Positions 13,546-20,779 are shown, counted from the first letter of the stretch. The stretch is 23,037 nucleotides of DNA from JAYKHL01 sp035284865 (GCA_035284865.1 JAYKHL010000206.1:1-23037); one strand, 5' to 3'. Notes: a model not told the origin generated them from the letters alone. Numbers and translations: made by a program.

Positions 13546-14207
13546 TGGGGCGGGTGGCCTGGGGGATGTCCCTGCTGGTGGCGCTGGGCACGGCCCAGGG
13601 CTGCGCCGAGCTGCTGCGGGGAGAGGCGGCGTTCGTGGTGCCTGCGCGGTCGCTCGAGCGGCCCCGCGTGGGCGAGCTGCCGGGCGCCGAGGTGTACGTC
13701 GAGCTGCGGGACCGGTGGCGGCGCGAGACCCGACTGGGTATCGGGGGCCTGGTCGAGGGGGTGCTCGCAGATCCGGCCCTGGCGGCCGCCGAGGTGGCGC
13801 ACCAGGCTGCGGTCGAGAGCCGGGGGCGGGCCGCGACGGCTGACCTGCTGGCTCACCGCTGGGCGGTGCTGTACGGCCCCCACGGTGACCGCTTCCCGAT
13901 CGACCTGCGCTGGCGGTTCGACGAGCAGTTCATCAGCCAGCGGCGGGTCCTGTCCCCCGATGCCTGGCGGTTTGCGCTTGAGACCAGCGAGGGTGGGGCC
14001 CTGACTCCCCTTGCCGCCTCGGTGCTCCACGCCGCGCCGACCACCGTGGATGGGGCCTGGGTGGGGGCGGTGCGGCTCTGGTTCCCCTGGCGCCATCCGG
14101 ACACGCGGGTGCCCGTGCTGGCCGGGGGCGTCCGCTGGGCGCGTCTCAGGCTGGCCCACCAGAGTGGCGTGGGAGAGCTGACGTGGCGGTTTCGGGGGGC
14201 CTGGTGA
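13545..14207 (+). CDS. Unknown exported, lipoprotein-like protein coupled to the MoeB-like gene
   Basis: The product has 220 residues from ATG 13545, whose A is the last base of the preceding stop; GTG 13542 directly before it is also possible. GGAGAAGG lies 5 nt upstream. The N-terminus MGRVAWGMSLLVALGTAQGC resembles a signal peptide ending at Cys20 in an imperfect lipobox (AQGC), so a lipoprotein is plausible. I do not recognise the family. The mature part is Arg- and Trp-rich with likely beta segments near the end (WVGAVRLWFPWR, GGVRWARLRLAH, GELTWRFRGAW). RWRFDEQFISQRR and LSPDAWRFALETSEGG are the most distinctive blocks. The tight coupling to an E1-like enzyme may be functional or simply an operon accident. 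Confidence 0.7.
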   Translation: MGRVAWGMSLLVALGTAQGCAELLRGEAAFVVPARSLERPRVGELPGAEVYVELRDRWRRETRLGIGGLVEGVLADPALAAAEVAHQAAVESRGRAATADLLAHRWAVLYGPHGDRFPIDLRWRFDEQFISQRRVLSPDAWRFALETSEGGALTPLAASVLHAAPTTVDGAWVGAVRLWFPWRHPDTRVPVLAGGVRWARLRLAHQSGVGELTWRFRGAW

Positions 14208-14245
14208 CTCCCTGGCGGCCCCTTTCACCTGGCGGCAATTGGGGT

Positions 14246-14251
14246 TAATAT
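14246..14251 (+). promoter_or_regulatory. Candidate -10 (TAATAT) for the Roadblock gene
   Basis: GGTTAATATC is the only AT-rich segment between 14208 and 14310. It would give a leader of about 50 nt. The -35 (TTTCAC at 14223-14228, 17-bp spacer) is weak. Confidence 0.3.
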
Positions 14252-14309
14252 CACCAGCGGCCTTGTCCCGTGCGTGGCGGACGAACGAGCGGGGCGCTGG
14301 AGGGGCGTG

Positions 14310-14738
14310 ATGCTCAACAAGATCCTGACCAACGTGGTCGTCACCGAGGCCGGCGTGGCCCGCATTCAGCAGCTGCTGGGCGAGCTCGTGCGCGGCGTCG
14401 ACGCCACGGCGGCCTTGCTGGTGGAGAAGAGCGGCCAGATGCTGGCCACCGAGGGGGAGATCAGGGGCCTCGACACCACGGCGATCGCCTCGCTCGTCAG
14501 CGCCAGCTTCGCCTCCACCCGCGCCGTTGCCAAGCTCATCGGCGAGGCCGAGTTCGAGGCGATGTTTCAGCAAGGCAACCGGGTGAGTGTGTTCCTGTAT
14601 GCGCTCCCCACCCACGACATCCTGGTGGTGATCTTCTCTGATCTCAGCAAGACCGGGCTTGTCAAGGTGCAGGCCCAGCAGACGGCGAGGGCGCTGTCCG
14701 AGGAGCTGGCCCAGATGGCCGTGGTCGAGGAGGCTTGA
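14310..14738 (+). CDS. Roadblock/LC7-domain protein (MglB-like)
   Basis: The product has 142 residues from ATG 14310, with GGAGGGG upstream; an in-frame GTG at 14274 has no such site. Nearly the whole chain is one Roadblock/LC7 domain: helix ARIQQLLGELVRGV (17-30), strands AALLVEKSGQMLATEG (34-49), helix TTAIASLVSASFASTRAVAK (56-75), then VSVFLYALPTHDILVVIFS (92-110). MglB-type members act as GTPase-activating partners of Ras-like GTPases in motility and polarity; others are structural dimers. No MglA-like GTPase gene is in the window. The gene sits 101 bp before the ATP synthase operon, which has its own promoter, so co-regulation is possible but not shown. Confidence 0.85.
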   Translation: MLNKILTNVVVTEAGVARIQQLLGELVRGVDATAALLVEKSGQMLATEGEIRGLDTTAIASLVSASFASTRAVAKLIGEAEFEAMFQQGNRVSVFLYALPTHDILVVIFSDLSKTGLVKVQAQQTARALSEELAQMAVVEEA

Positions 14739-14766
14739 GGCGTGTGACCGTCCCCTCAGGGCTTCC

Positions 14767-14795
14767 TTGCGATTAATATCTGCCCGTGCTACGGT
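14767..14795 (+). promoter_or_regulatory. atp operon promoter (TTGCGA-17-TACGGT, TGn)
   Basis: TTGCGA at 14767-14772 is separated by exactly 17 bp from TACGGT at 14790-14795, which is preceded by TGC (extended -10). The start point would be near 14802, giving a leader of about 38 nt with the GGGGGAG ribosome site of atpZ. No structured leader or riboswitch is seen. Confidence 0.6.
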
Positions 14796-14839
14796 TAAGC
14801 GGCTCTGCACCGCCGCGGAAGCGTGATGGGGGAGAACCC

Positions 14840-15016
14840 TTGAAAGGCATTGGCGCCGCCTACGGCCTCCTGGTTTCTCTTCTCGTTGGCACCGCAGCTG
14901 GTTATGGCCTCGACCGGGCAACCGGAACCGCACCGTGGGGCCTGCTTGGCGGGTGCCTGGTCGGCTTCGGTGCCGGCCTCTACAGCCTCTACAAGTCCCT
15001 GTTCCCCTCACCATGA
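14840..15016 (+). CDS. atpZ: AtpZ-like small membrane protein
   Basis: The product has 58 residues from TTG 14840, with GGAG 5 nt upstream. Two transmembrane helices are clear: GAAYGLLVSLLVGTAAGYGL and WGLLGGCLVGFGAGLYSLY. The DRATGTAP loop between them is typical of the AtpZ / ATPase gene-1 family (PF09527 in my memory). In other bacteria AtpZ forms a complex with AtpI and has been linked to Mg2+/Ca2+ supply or assembly of the ATP synthase. It is the first gene of the operon and overlaps atpI by three bases (ATGA). Confidence 0.85.
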   Translation: MKGIGAAYGLLVSLLVGTAAGYGLDRATGTAPWGLLGGCLVGFGAGLYSLYKSLFPSP

Positions 15017-15408
15017 TCCCTGTCACCGCCAAGCGCGACGACCTTAGCCTTCTGGAGACCCGCCTGTATCGGCAACTCCTGGGCTTGTCGATTGCCGTGG
15101 CAGCGGTGGGATGGGTTGCTGGAGGAGGGGCATGGGCTGTGGCTGCAGCGGTCGGCCCCCTCACGGCCATTGGATACTATCGGTTGCTGGCCGACCAGAC
15201 CCGCAGGGTCCTGGCCTCGCGCCGCGTGCCGGCAGCCGGGATGTTGTCCTTGGCCGTCGCCGGCCGGCAGGCCTTCTGTGTGGCTGCGCCTGCGGCCTGC
15301 TGGTACCTCCTGGGCGAGCCCTGGCTCGCCTGTCTGACGACCCTGGTCGTCGCCCGTCACTGGATCGTCGTGGCGGCCAGGCCTTCAACCCTTCCCGCGG
15401 CTGCCTGA
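15013..15408 (+). CDS. atpI: AtpI-like ATP synthase accessory protein
   Basis: The product has 131 residues from ATG 15013, coupled to atpZ by an ATGA overlap. After a short charged N-terminus (RDDLSLLETRLYRQ) there are four hydrophobic segments, the usual layout of AtpI (ATP synthase I family). AtpI helps assemble or stabilise the c-ring and is not part of the finished enzyme. Sequence similarity in this family is weak everywhere, so the call rests mainly on topology, size and position between atpZ and atpB. Confidence 0.8.
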   Translation: MIPVTAKRDDLSLLETRLYRQLLGLSIAVAAVGWVAGGGAWAVAAAVGPLTAIGYYRLLADQTRRVLASRRVPAAGMLSLAVAGRQAFCVAAPAACWYLLGEPWLACLTTLVVARHWIVVAARPSTLPAAA

Positions 15409-15438
15409 ACCCTCCCCGTCGCAACCGGAGCCCACGCC

Positions 15439-16299
15439 TTGAACAGCACGCTACTTGCCCAATCCGACCTCACCCACGACGCGGCCGCAGGCCACGCGGT
15501 GGGGGCTCACGCCTCGGAGGCGGCTGGCCACGGCGGTGGCAGTGGCCTCACGATCGGACAGCACTGGCAGGTTCAGGTCGAGGGGGTCGGCACCGTCAAC
15601 ATGGACACCATCCTGTACGGTGGTGCGGTCATGCTTCTGCTGCTGCTCGTGTTCGGGTTGCTTGGACGCACCGTCAGCGCGGTGCCCGCGGAGCGGTCGG
15701 GGCCGGTGGGCACCGTCATCGAAGAGCTGGTCGGCTTTTGCCAGAAGATGATCCACGACTTCATCGGGCCCTCCACCACGCCATACCTCTGGTACATCGG
15801 CTCGATCTTCACCTTCATCCTCGCGGCCAACTGGCTCTCGCTCCTGCCGTGGAAGGCCTGGGAGATCTGGGCCGGTCACTCGCTCGGGGCTTCCCTCGGC
15901 ATGCCCCACGGGCTGGTGTACGAGGCCCCGACCGCGGACCTCAACACCACCCTGGGGCTCGCCCTGATCACCCTCGTCCTCTACTGGTACTTCGGGATCG
16001 CGAGCAACGGCGTCACGGCCTTTCTGGGCCACCACTGGTTCGACAAGCCGGCGCTGCTGTTCCCCCTGCGGATGCTCGAGGACGTGACCCGGCCGCTCTC
16101 GCTGGCCCTTCGACTGTTCGCGAACATGACGGCCGGTCACGTCATCGGCCTGGTCTTGCTTTCGCTCACCTTCTTTGTCGTTCCCGCGGTGCTGCTGCCC
16201 CTCGAGCTCTTCGTGGGGGCTGTCCAGGCCTTCGTGTTCGCGGTGCTCTCGGCGTCTTACATTGGCACGGCCGCTGCCGACCACACGCACGGTCACTGA
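15439..16299 (+). CDS. atpB: ATP synthase F0 subunit a
   Basis: Subunit a forms the two proton (or sodium) half-channels beside the c-ring in the cytoplasmic membrane. The 286-residue product starts at TTG 15439, with CCGGAG 8 nt upstream; no ATG occurs before residue 55. The essential stator arginine is R225 in RPLSLALRLFANMTAGH. The conserved LPLELFVGAVQAFVFAVLS helix and WLSLLPW (132-138) are present. An N-terminal extension of about 50 residues is rich in His, Ala and Gly (four His between 13 and 31), and the C-terminus ends HTHGH. The family core is otherwise standard with five or six membrane helices. Confidence 0.95.
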   Translation: MNSTLLAQSDLTHDAAAGHAVGAHASEAAGHGGGSGLTIGQHWQVQVEGVGTVNMDTILYGGAVMLLLLLVFGLLGRTVSAVPAERSGPVGTVIEELVGFCQKMIHDFIGPSTTPYLWYIGSIFTFILAANWLSLLPWKAWEIWAGHSLGASLGMPHGLVYEAPTADLNTTLGLALITLVLYWYFGIASNGVTAFLGHHWFDKPALLFPLRMLEDVTRPLSLALRLFANMTAGHVIGLVLLSLTFFVVPAVLLPLELFVGAVQAFVFAVLSASYIGTAAADHTHGH

Positions 16300-16365
16300 C
16301 CCCAAGTCGGTTTCGCTCTCTCAACCTCGCACCAGCTACGGCTCGATTCGAAAGGAGTCACCACC

Positions 16366-16653
16366 ATGGCAGATCCCAACGCCCTCTCGGCCCTCGGTAA
16401 CGTCGCGGGCATGGCCTTGCTCGGCGCCGGCCTCTCGATGGGCCTCGCCGCGATCGGCCCTGGCGTGGGCGAAGGCACCCTGTTCGGCAAGACCATCGAC
16501 GGGATTGCCCGGCAGCCCGAACTCGAGGGGCGGCTGATGGGCCGGGCCTTCACCTTCTTCGCCATCATCGAGGTGCTGGCCCTGTTTGGCTTCGTCGTCT
16601 CCATGATGCTGATGTTCCTGTTCGCCAGCCCGGCGATCAGCCAGATCAAGTGA
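16366..16653 (+). CDS. atpE: ATP synthase F0 subunit c, with two membrane glutamates
   Basis: Subunit c forms the rotor ring. The 95-residue hairpin starts at ATG 16366 with AAGGAG upstream. Helix 1 reads GLSMGLAAIGPGVGEGTLFG and the polar loop ARQPELEG. Helix 2 carries the ion-binding carboxylate Glu69 in FFAIIEVLALFGFVVS. Helix 1 has Glu36 where most sodium-type rings have Gln and most proton-type rings have another residue. The residue after Glu69 is Val, not the Ser/Thr of sodium-binding rings. The ion used is therefore uncertain. The chain is longer at the C-terminus than most (ASPAISQIK). Confidence 0.96.
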   Translation: MADPNALSALGNVAGMALLGAGLSMGLAAIGPGVGEGTLFGKTIDGIARQPELEGRLMGRAFTFFAIIEVLALFGFVVSMMLMFLFASPAISQIK

Positions 16654-16661
16654 CGGTCCTC

Positions 16662-16694
16662 CCGGAGGCGGCCCGCGCGAGCGGCCGCCTCCGG
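16662..16694 (+). promoter_or_regulatory. 12-bp mRNA hairpin after atpE
   Basis: Just 8 nt after the atpE stop, a perfect 12-bp stem (16662-16673 with 16683-16694) encloses a 9-nt loop, and no T-run follows. It lies in the longest gap within the F0 genes (110 bp). Likely roles are protecting the upstream atpE message from 3' exonucleases, or partial termination, both of which would raise c-subunit output over b', b and delta. Confidence 0.65.
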
Positions 16695-16763
16695 CGATGG
16701 CCTGGCGGTGCCGGGGCACAAGGCCGCGGACACCGGACGTTCCACGAGAAAGCACATGCGCGC

Positions 16764-17231
16764 ATGCTGGAAATTAACCTGACACTCCCCATCATGACGG
16801 TCATGTTCCTGGTCTTCGCGATCGGCATGAACCTGGTCTTTTTCGGGCCTGTCACCCGCGCCCTCGAGGCGCGAAAGGCGCACATTGCCGGGCAGCAGGC
16901 TGCCGCAGCGGCCTCCCTGGAGGCGGCCCGCGCCCTGCAAGCCGATTATGAGGCCCGCCTCAAGGCCGCCCAGGGCGAGGCCCAGGCTGCGATCCAGGCG
17001 GCGTTGAAGGCTGCGGAGGCCAACCGGCAGGCCTTGCTTGGAGCGGTCAAGGCCGAGGTTGCCGGCGAGCTGTCGGCAGCGCGGGCCACGATCCGGGAGG
17101 AGCGAGACCGGGCGATGGCCGCCCTGGCCGGGGAGACCGGGGGCTTCAGCGAGTTGATCCAGCGCAAGGTGCTTGGCGAGGCCTCGGCGACGTCGCTGGC
17201 GGCGGCCTCCGCACAGCAAGGAGGGGTTTGA
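16764..17231 (+). CDS. atpF': ATP synthase F0 subunit b' (second b-type stator)
   Basis: The product has 155 residues from ATG 16764. This start is chosen because the open frame before it lacks hydrophobic character and the protein then begins directly with its membrane helix (LPIMTVMFLVFAIGMNLVFF). GPVTRALEARKAHI marks the start of a long Ala/Gln/Glu-rich coiled coil (residues about 40-135). It forms the peripheral stalk as a heterodimer with b. Separate b and b' genes are found in cyanobacteria, plastids, alphaproteobacteria and a few other lineages. It ends 4 bp before atpF. The ribosome site GAGAAAG is about 10 nt upstream. Confidence 0.9.
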   Translation: MLEINLTLPIMTVMFLVFAIGMNLVFFGPVTRALEARKAHIAGQQAAAAASLEAARALQADYEARLKAAQGEAQAAIQAALKAAEANRQALLGAVKAEVAGELSAARATIREERDRAMAALAGETGGFSELIQRKVLGEASATSLAAASAQQGGV

Positions 17232-17235
17232 CCCC

Positions 17236-17733
17236 ATGGAATTCACCAACTGGCACGCGATTGCCAACGTCGTCAACTTCCTGCTTTTCGTGATCGTCAT
17301 TGCGAAGTTTGCCGGGCCCGTCATTGCCCAGGCCCTGGAAGACAGCGCGAACGCCACCTGGACCGCAATCCGGACGGCCGATGAGGGCCGGGTCGCGGCG
17401 GAGCAGACCCTCGCCGAGACGCAGGCCCGCCTCGCTCACGTTGATCGCGAGCTCGGCGAACTTGTCGCCGAGGCCCGCGAGCTCGCCTCGCGGCAGGCCG
17501 CGAAGCTGGAGGCCGCCAGCCGAGAAGACGCTGAGCGGCTCCGCGCGTCCGCCCAGGACGAGATCGCGCGCGAGCGGCAGGCCGCAGTGCAGGAGCTCCG
17601 TCGGGTGCTGCTCGACCAGGCCTTCGACCGCGCCGGGCGAGACGTGCGGAGCGCCGTCACGCTGGATCGTCAGCGGGCCCTCGTGTCCGAGCTCATTCAG
17701 AAAGTGGGGGATGGGTCATTAGCACTCAAGTGA
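17236..17733 (+). CDS. atpF: ATP synthase F0 subunit b
   Basis: The product has 165 residues from ATG 17236, with AAGGAGG about 12 nt upstream inside the end of b'. A single N-terminal membrane helix (NVVNFLLFVIVIAKFAGPVI) is followed by a charged coiled coil (about 35-140) typical of the stator stalk. The C-terminal ALVSELIQKVGDGSL segment should contact delta. It pairs with b'. Its last codon overlaps the start of the delta gene. Confidence 0.92.
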   Translation: MEFTNWHAIANVVNFLLFVIVIAKFAGPVIAQALEDSANATWTAIRTADEGRVAAEQTLAETQARLAHVDRELGELVAEARELASRQAAKLEAASREDAERLRASAQDEIARERQAAVQELRRVLLDQAFDRAGRDVRSAVTLDRQRALVSELIQKVGDGSLALK

Positions 17734-18257
17734 TTGCGGACCGCTACGCGGACGCCCTGTTCCAGGCTGCTTCAGCTCACGGAGATGCGGTTGTGAACCG
17801 CGTCGATGCCGAGCTTGCCGGCATTGCCTCGTTGCTGGTCGAGCATCCCTCCCTCGCCGCGTTGTGGCAGAGCCCTGTCGCAAAGGCGGCGCAGAAGCAG
17901 GCTGCCGCTCGCTCCCTGCTCGCCGGCCGGGTGCACCCCCTGACCCTCAACACGTTGCTGCTGCTCTTCGACAAGAAGCGGGGCATGCTTGTCCGGGAGC
18001 TCCACCTCGGCTTCCGGCGGTTGCTCGACGCCACCCGTCGCAGGGCGCAGGTGCGCGTGGTGAGCGCCCAGATGCTGCCGGACGACCAGGCCGCCACGCT
18101 TCGCCAGCAGCTGGAGCGGCAACTCGGCCTGGCCATCGACATGGACACGGCCATCGACCCCGACCTCATCGGCGGCTTGGTGGTGAAGATCGACGACCAG
18201 GTCATCGACCACTCCCTGCGTGGTCGCCTGGAGGCCCTCAGGCTTGCCCTGAGCTGA
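17730..18257 (+). CDS. atpH: ATP synthase F1 subunit delta
   Basis: Delta links the peripheral stalk to the top of F1. The 175-residue product has the N-terminal signature VIADRYADALFQAA and the C-terminal IDPDLIGGLVVKIDDQVIDHSLRGRLEAL. The start at GTG 17730 overlaps the atpF stop (GTGA). ATT at 17718 would give the family-like STQVIADRYADALF and sits closer to the GGGGGATGGG purine stretch, so a rare ATT start cannot be excluded. An 85-bp gap separates it from atpA. Confidence 0.94.
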   Translation: MIADRYADALFQAASAHGDAVVNRVDAELAGIASLLVEHPSLAALWQSPVAKAAQKQAAARSLLAGRVHPLTLNTLLLLFDKKRGMLVRELHLGFRRLLDATRRRAQVRVVSAQMLPDDQAATLRQQLERQLGLAIDMDTAIDPDLIGGLVVKIDDQVIDHSLRGRLEALRLALS

Positions 18258-18342
18258 CGCCAGCGCCATTACCCCCACCTCGACATTCCACCGCACGGCC
18301 CCTGGTTGGGCGGTTTCGACACCAGACGAGAAAGAGGAGCCC

Positions 18343-19869
18343 ATGATCGGCATCAGTCCCGCAGAAATCAGCGCCGTTCTGCGCCAGCAGATCGAGAACT
18401 TCGAAGGCGAGTCGCTGGTCACGAACACCGGCACCGTGCTCGAGGTCGGTGACGGCATTGCCCGCATCCACGGCCTGAAGAAGGCCATGGCGGGCGAGAT
18501 GCTCGATTTCGGCAACGGCGTGACGGGGCTGGCCCTCAACCTCGACGAGGATGTGGTGGGTGCCGTCGTGCTGGGTGACTACAAGCGCATCCGCGAGGGC
18601 GACACCGTGAAGACGACGGGGCGCATCCTCGAGGTTCCCGTGGGTGATGCCCTGCTCGGCCGCGTCGTGAACCCGCTGGGCCAGCCGATCGATGGCAAGG
18701 GCCCCATCGCCGCTTCCGGCACCCGGCCCGTCGAGAGCTCCGCGCCTGGCATCGTCGATCGCAAGTCGGTCCACGAGTCGATGGCGACGGGCATCACGAT
18801 CATCGATGCGCTGATCCCCATTGGCCGCGGCCAGCGGGAGCTGGTCATCGGAGATCGCCAGACGGGCAAGACGGCCGTTGCGGTGGATACGATCATCAAC
18901 CAGAAGGGCAAGGGGGTCATCTGCATCTACGTTGCCATCGGGCAGAAGACCTCCACGGTGGCACGCGTCATCAAGGCCCTCGAGGACAATGGCGCGATGG
19001 AGTACTCCATCGTGGTGTCCGCCGGCGCGGATGAGCCTGCGCCGATGTCTTACCTGGCTCCATACTCCGGCGCGGCGATGGGTGAGTACTTCATGTACAA
19101 CGGCAAGCACGTGCTCATCGTCTATGACGATCTGACGCGGCAGGCCTGGGCGTATCGCGAGATGTCGCTCCTGCTCCGGCGCCCGCCCGGCCGTGAGGCG
19201 TATCCGGGCGACGTGTTCTACCTCCACAGCCGCTTGCTCGAACGGGCCGCCAAGCTTTCGGACAAGATGGGCGGGGGCTCCATGACCGCGCTGCCCATCA
19301 TCGAGACGCAGGCTGGCGACGTGTCGGCATACATCCCGACGAACGTCATCTCGATGACCGACGGGCAGATCTTCCTGGAAACCGACCTCTTCAACGCTGG
19401 CATTCGACCGGCCGTCAACGCCGGCATCTCGGTGTCTCGCGTCGGCGGTGCCGCCCAGACCAAGGCCATGAAGAAGATGGGCGGCCTGCGGCTCGAGCTG
19501 GCTCAGTTCCGTGAGCTCGCAGCGTTCTCCCAGTTCGCCTCCGACCTCGACAAGGCCACGCAGGCCCAGCTGTATCGGGGCCAGCGCCTCCAGGAGCTGC
19601 TCAAGCAGCCCCAGTATGCGCCGCTCTCCGTCGGCGAGCAGGTCATTCTGATCTTCTCGGGCACCTCGGGTCTGCTCGATGACGTGGCCGTGGCTGATGT
19701 GGGGCGCTTCAAGAGCGAGTTGCTGGCCTACCTCGGCAGCCAGCGGCCAGAGCTCGAACGGACCATCACCGAGACGGGCGTCTTCGACGACGACTCCGCC
19801 GCCAAGGTCCGCGGCGCGATCGAGGCCTTCAAGAAGACCGCCTTCGGCGGTTCGGCCTCGCAGGCCTGA
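18343..19869 (+). CDS. atpA: ATP synthase F1 subunit alpha
   Basis: This is a non-catalytic nucleotide-binding subunit of the F1 hexamer. The 508-residue product starts at ATG 18343 with AAGAGGAG upstream. The Walker A motif is GDRQTGKT (170-177). SYLAPYSGAAMGEYFM, VYDDLTRQAWAYREMSLLLRRPPGREAYPGD (in the sequence as consecutive blocks) and SVSRVGGAAQTKAMKK are diagnostic. Length is normal. It is the first F1 hexamer gene in the operon. Confidence 0.98.
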   Translation: MIGISPAEISAVLRQQIENFEGESLVTNTGTVLEVGDGIARIHGLKKAMAGEMLDFGNGVTGLALNLDEDVVGAVVLGDYKRIREGDTVKTTGRILEVPVGDALLGRVVNPLGQPIDGKGPIAASGTRPVESSAPGIVDRKSVHESMATGITIIDALIPIGRGQRELVIGDRQTGKTAVAVDTIINQKGKGVICIYVAIGQKTSTVARVIKALEDNGAMEYSIVVSAGADEPAPMSYLAPYSGAAMGEYFMYNGKHVLIVYDDLTRQAWAYREMSLLLRRPPGREAYPGDVFYLHSRLLERAAKLSDKMGGGSMTALPIIETQAGDVSAYIPTNVISMTDGQIFLETDLFNAGIRPAVNAGISVSRVGGAAQTKAMKKMGGLRLELAQFRELAAFSQFASDLDKATQAQLYRGQRLQELLKQPQYAPLSVGEQVILIFSGTSGLLDDVAVADVGRFKSELLAYLGSQRPELERTITETGVFDDDSAAKVRGAIEAFKKTAFGGSASQA

Positions 19870-19879
19870 GGGGGGCGAG

Positions 19880-20779
19880 ATGGCAGGCAACGCCCGCGAG
19901 ATTCGGGCGCGCATCAAGAGCGTCAAGAACACGGAGAAAATCACCCGCGCCATGCAGATGGTCGCGGCAGCCAAGGTGCGGCGGGCTCGGGAGCGAGTCG
20001 AGGCTGCCCAGCCCTACGCGCAGGCCATTGAAGGCGTGTTCAAGCAGGTGGCCGCGCAGGTTCCCCCGAGCGAGTACCGCTCGCCGCTGCTCGAGCCGCG
20101 CAAGGTGAAGCGCGTCGCCTTGGTGGTCGTCACCTCCGATCGAGGCCTGTGCGGTGGCTACAACGCCAACGTGCTGCGCATGGCCGTGAACCGGCATCGC
20201 TACTGGCTCGATGAACACGATGAGGTCAAGCTGGTCGTGATCGGCACCAAGGGGGTGCAGTTCTTCCGGCACAGCAGCTTCGACGTCGCTGCTCGGTTTC
20301 AGCACCTGTCGCAGATCCCCACCTTCGCGGAGGCAGCGGAGATCGTGCGCACCGTGCGTGAGATGTATGAGGCCGGGGAGGTGGATCTGGTGGAGTTGAT
20401 CTACACCAACTTCCGCTCGATGGTGAGCCTGGTGCCCACGGACACCGTGTTGCTTCCCGCCAGCGTGCCGGGCCGGGACGACCCCCACGCACTGGAACCG
20501 GCGGCCTTGGCGGCCGGTCCCCAGGCGCAGTACGTCTTCGAGCCCAGCCCCGAGGCCGTCATGGATGCGATCATCCCCAAGTACCTGGAGACGCTCGTGT
20601 ACCAGGCCATGCTGGAATCCGCAGCGTCCGAGCTGGCGGCCAAGATGACGGCCATGAGCGCGGCCTCCAAGAACGCCAAGGAGCTGGCAGCTGAGCTGTC
20701 GCTCGTTTACAACAAGGCCCGCCAGGCCTCCATCACCCAGGAAATCCTCGAGGTCGTCGGCGGCGCAGCCGCCCTCTGA
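19880..20779 (+). CDS. atpG: ATP synthase F1 subunit gamma
   Basis: Gamma is the central rotor shaft. The 299-residue product starts at ATG 19880, preceded by GAGGGGGGCGAG. The N-terminal helix IRARIKSVKNTEKITRAM and the C-terminal SLVYNKARQASITQEILEVV are the two coiled-coil arms. SDRGLCGGYN is the conserved Rossmann-like edge. The C-terminal third resembles cyanobacterial gamma (ESAASELAAKMTAM). However, the segment TVLLPASVPGRDDPHALE to YVFEPSP is short, so the roughly 35-residue regulatory insertion of cyanobacteria and plastids is missing. Confidence 0.97.
   Translation: MAGNAREIRARIKSVKNTEKITRAMQMVAAAKVRRARERVEAAQPYAQAIEGVFKQVAAQVPPSEYRSPLLEPRKVKRVALVVVTSDRGLCGGYNANVLRMAVNRHRYWLDEHDEVKLVVIGTKGVQFFRHSSFDVAARFQHLSQIPTFAEAAEIVRTVREMYEAGEVDLVELIYTNFRSMVSLVPTDTVLLPASVPGRDDPHALEPAALAAGPQAQYVFEPSPEAVMDAIIPKYLETLVYQAMLESAASELAAKMTAMSAASKNAKELAAELSLVYNKARQASITQEILEVVGGAAAL

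Noticed and set aside
14774..14779. TAATAT as the -10 of the atp promoter
   Set aside because: It has no -35 at a proper distance, whereas TACGGT at 14790 has TTGCGA 17 bp upstream and a TGn extension.
13509..15170. 553-codon minus-strand open frame spanning the unknown lipoprotein, Roadblock and atpZ genes
   Set aside because: It crosses several well-supported plus-strand genes and their promoters; composition is that of an antisense shadow.
16366..16653. Firm assignment of the ATP synthase as a sodium-driven N-ATPase
   Set aside because: The c subunit lacks Ser/Thr after Glu69, and the operon has delta and the normal bacterial gene order, unlike N-ATPase operons. Only the extra Glu36 is shared.
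18238..19974. 578-codon minus-strand open frame opposite atpA
   Set aside because: Mirror of the conserved atpA codons, with no independent motif or ribosome site.
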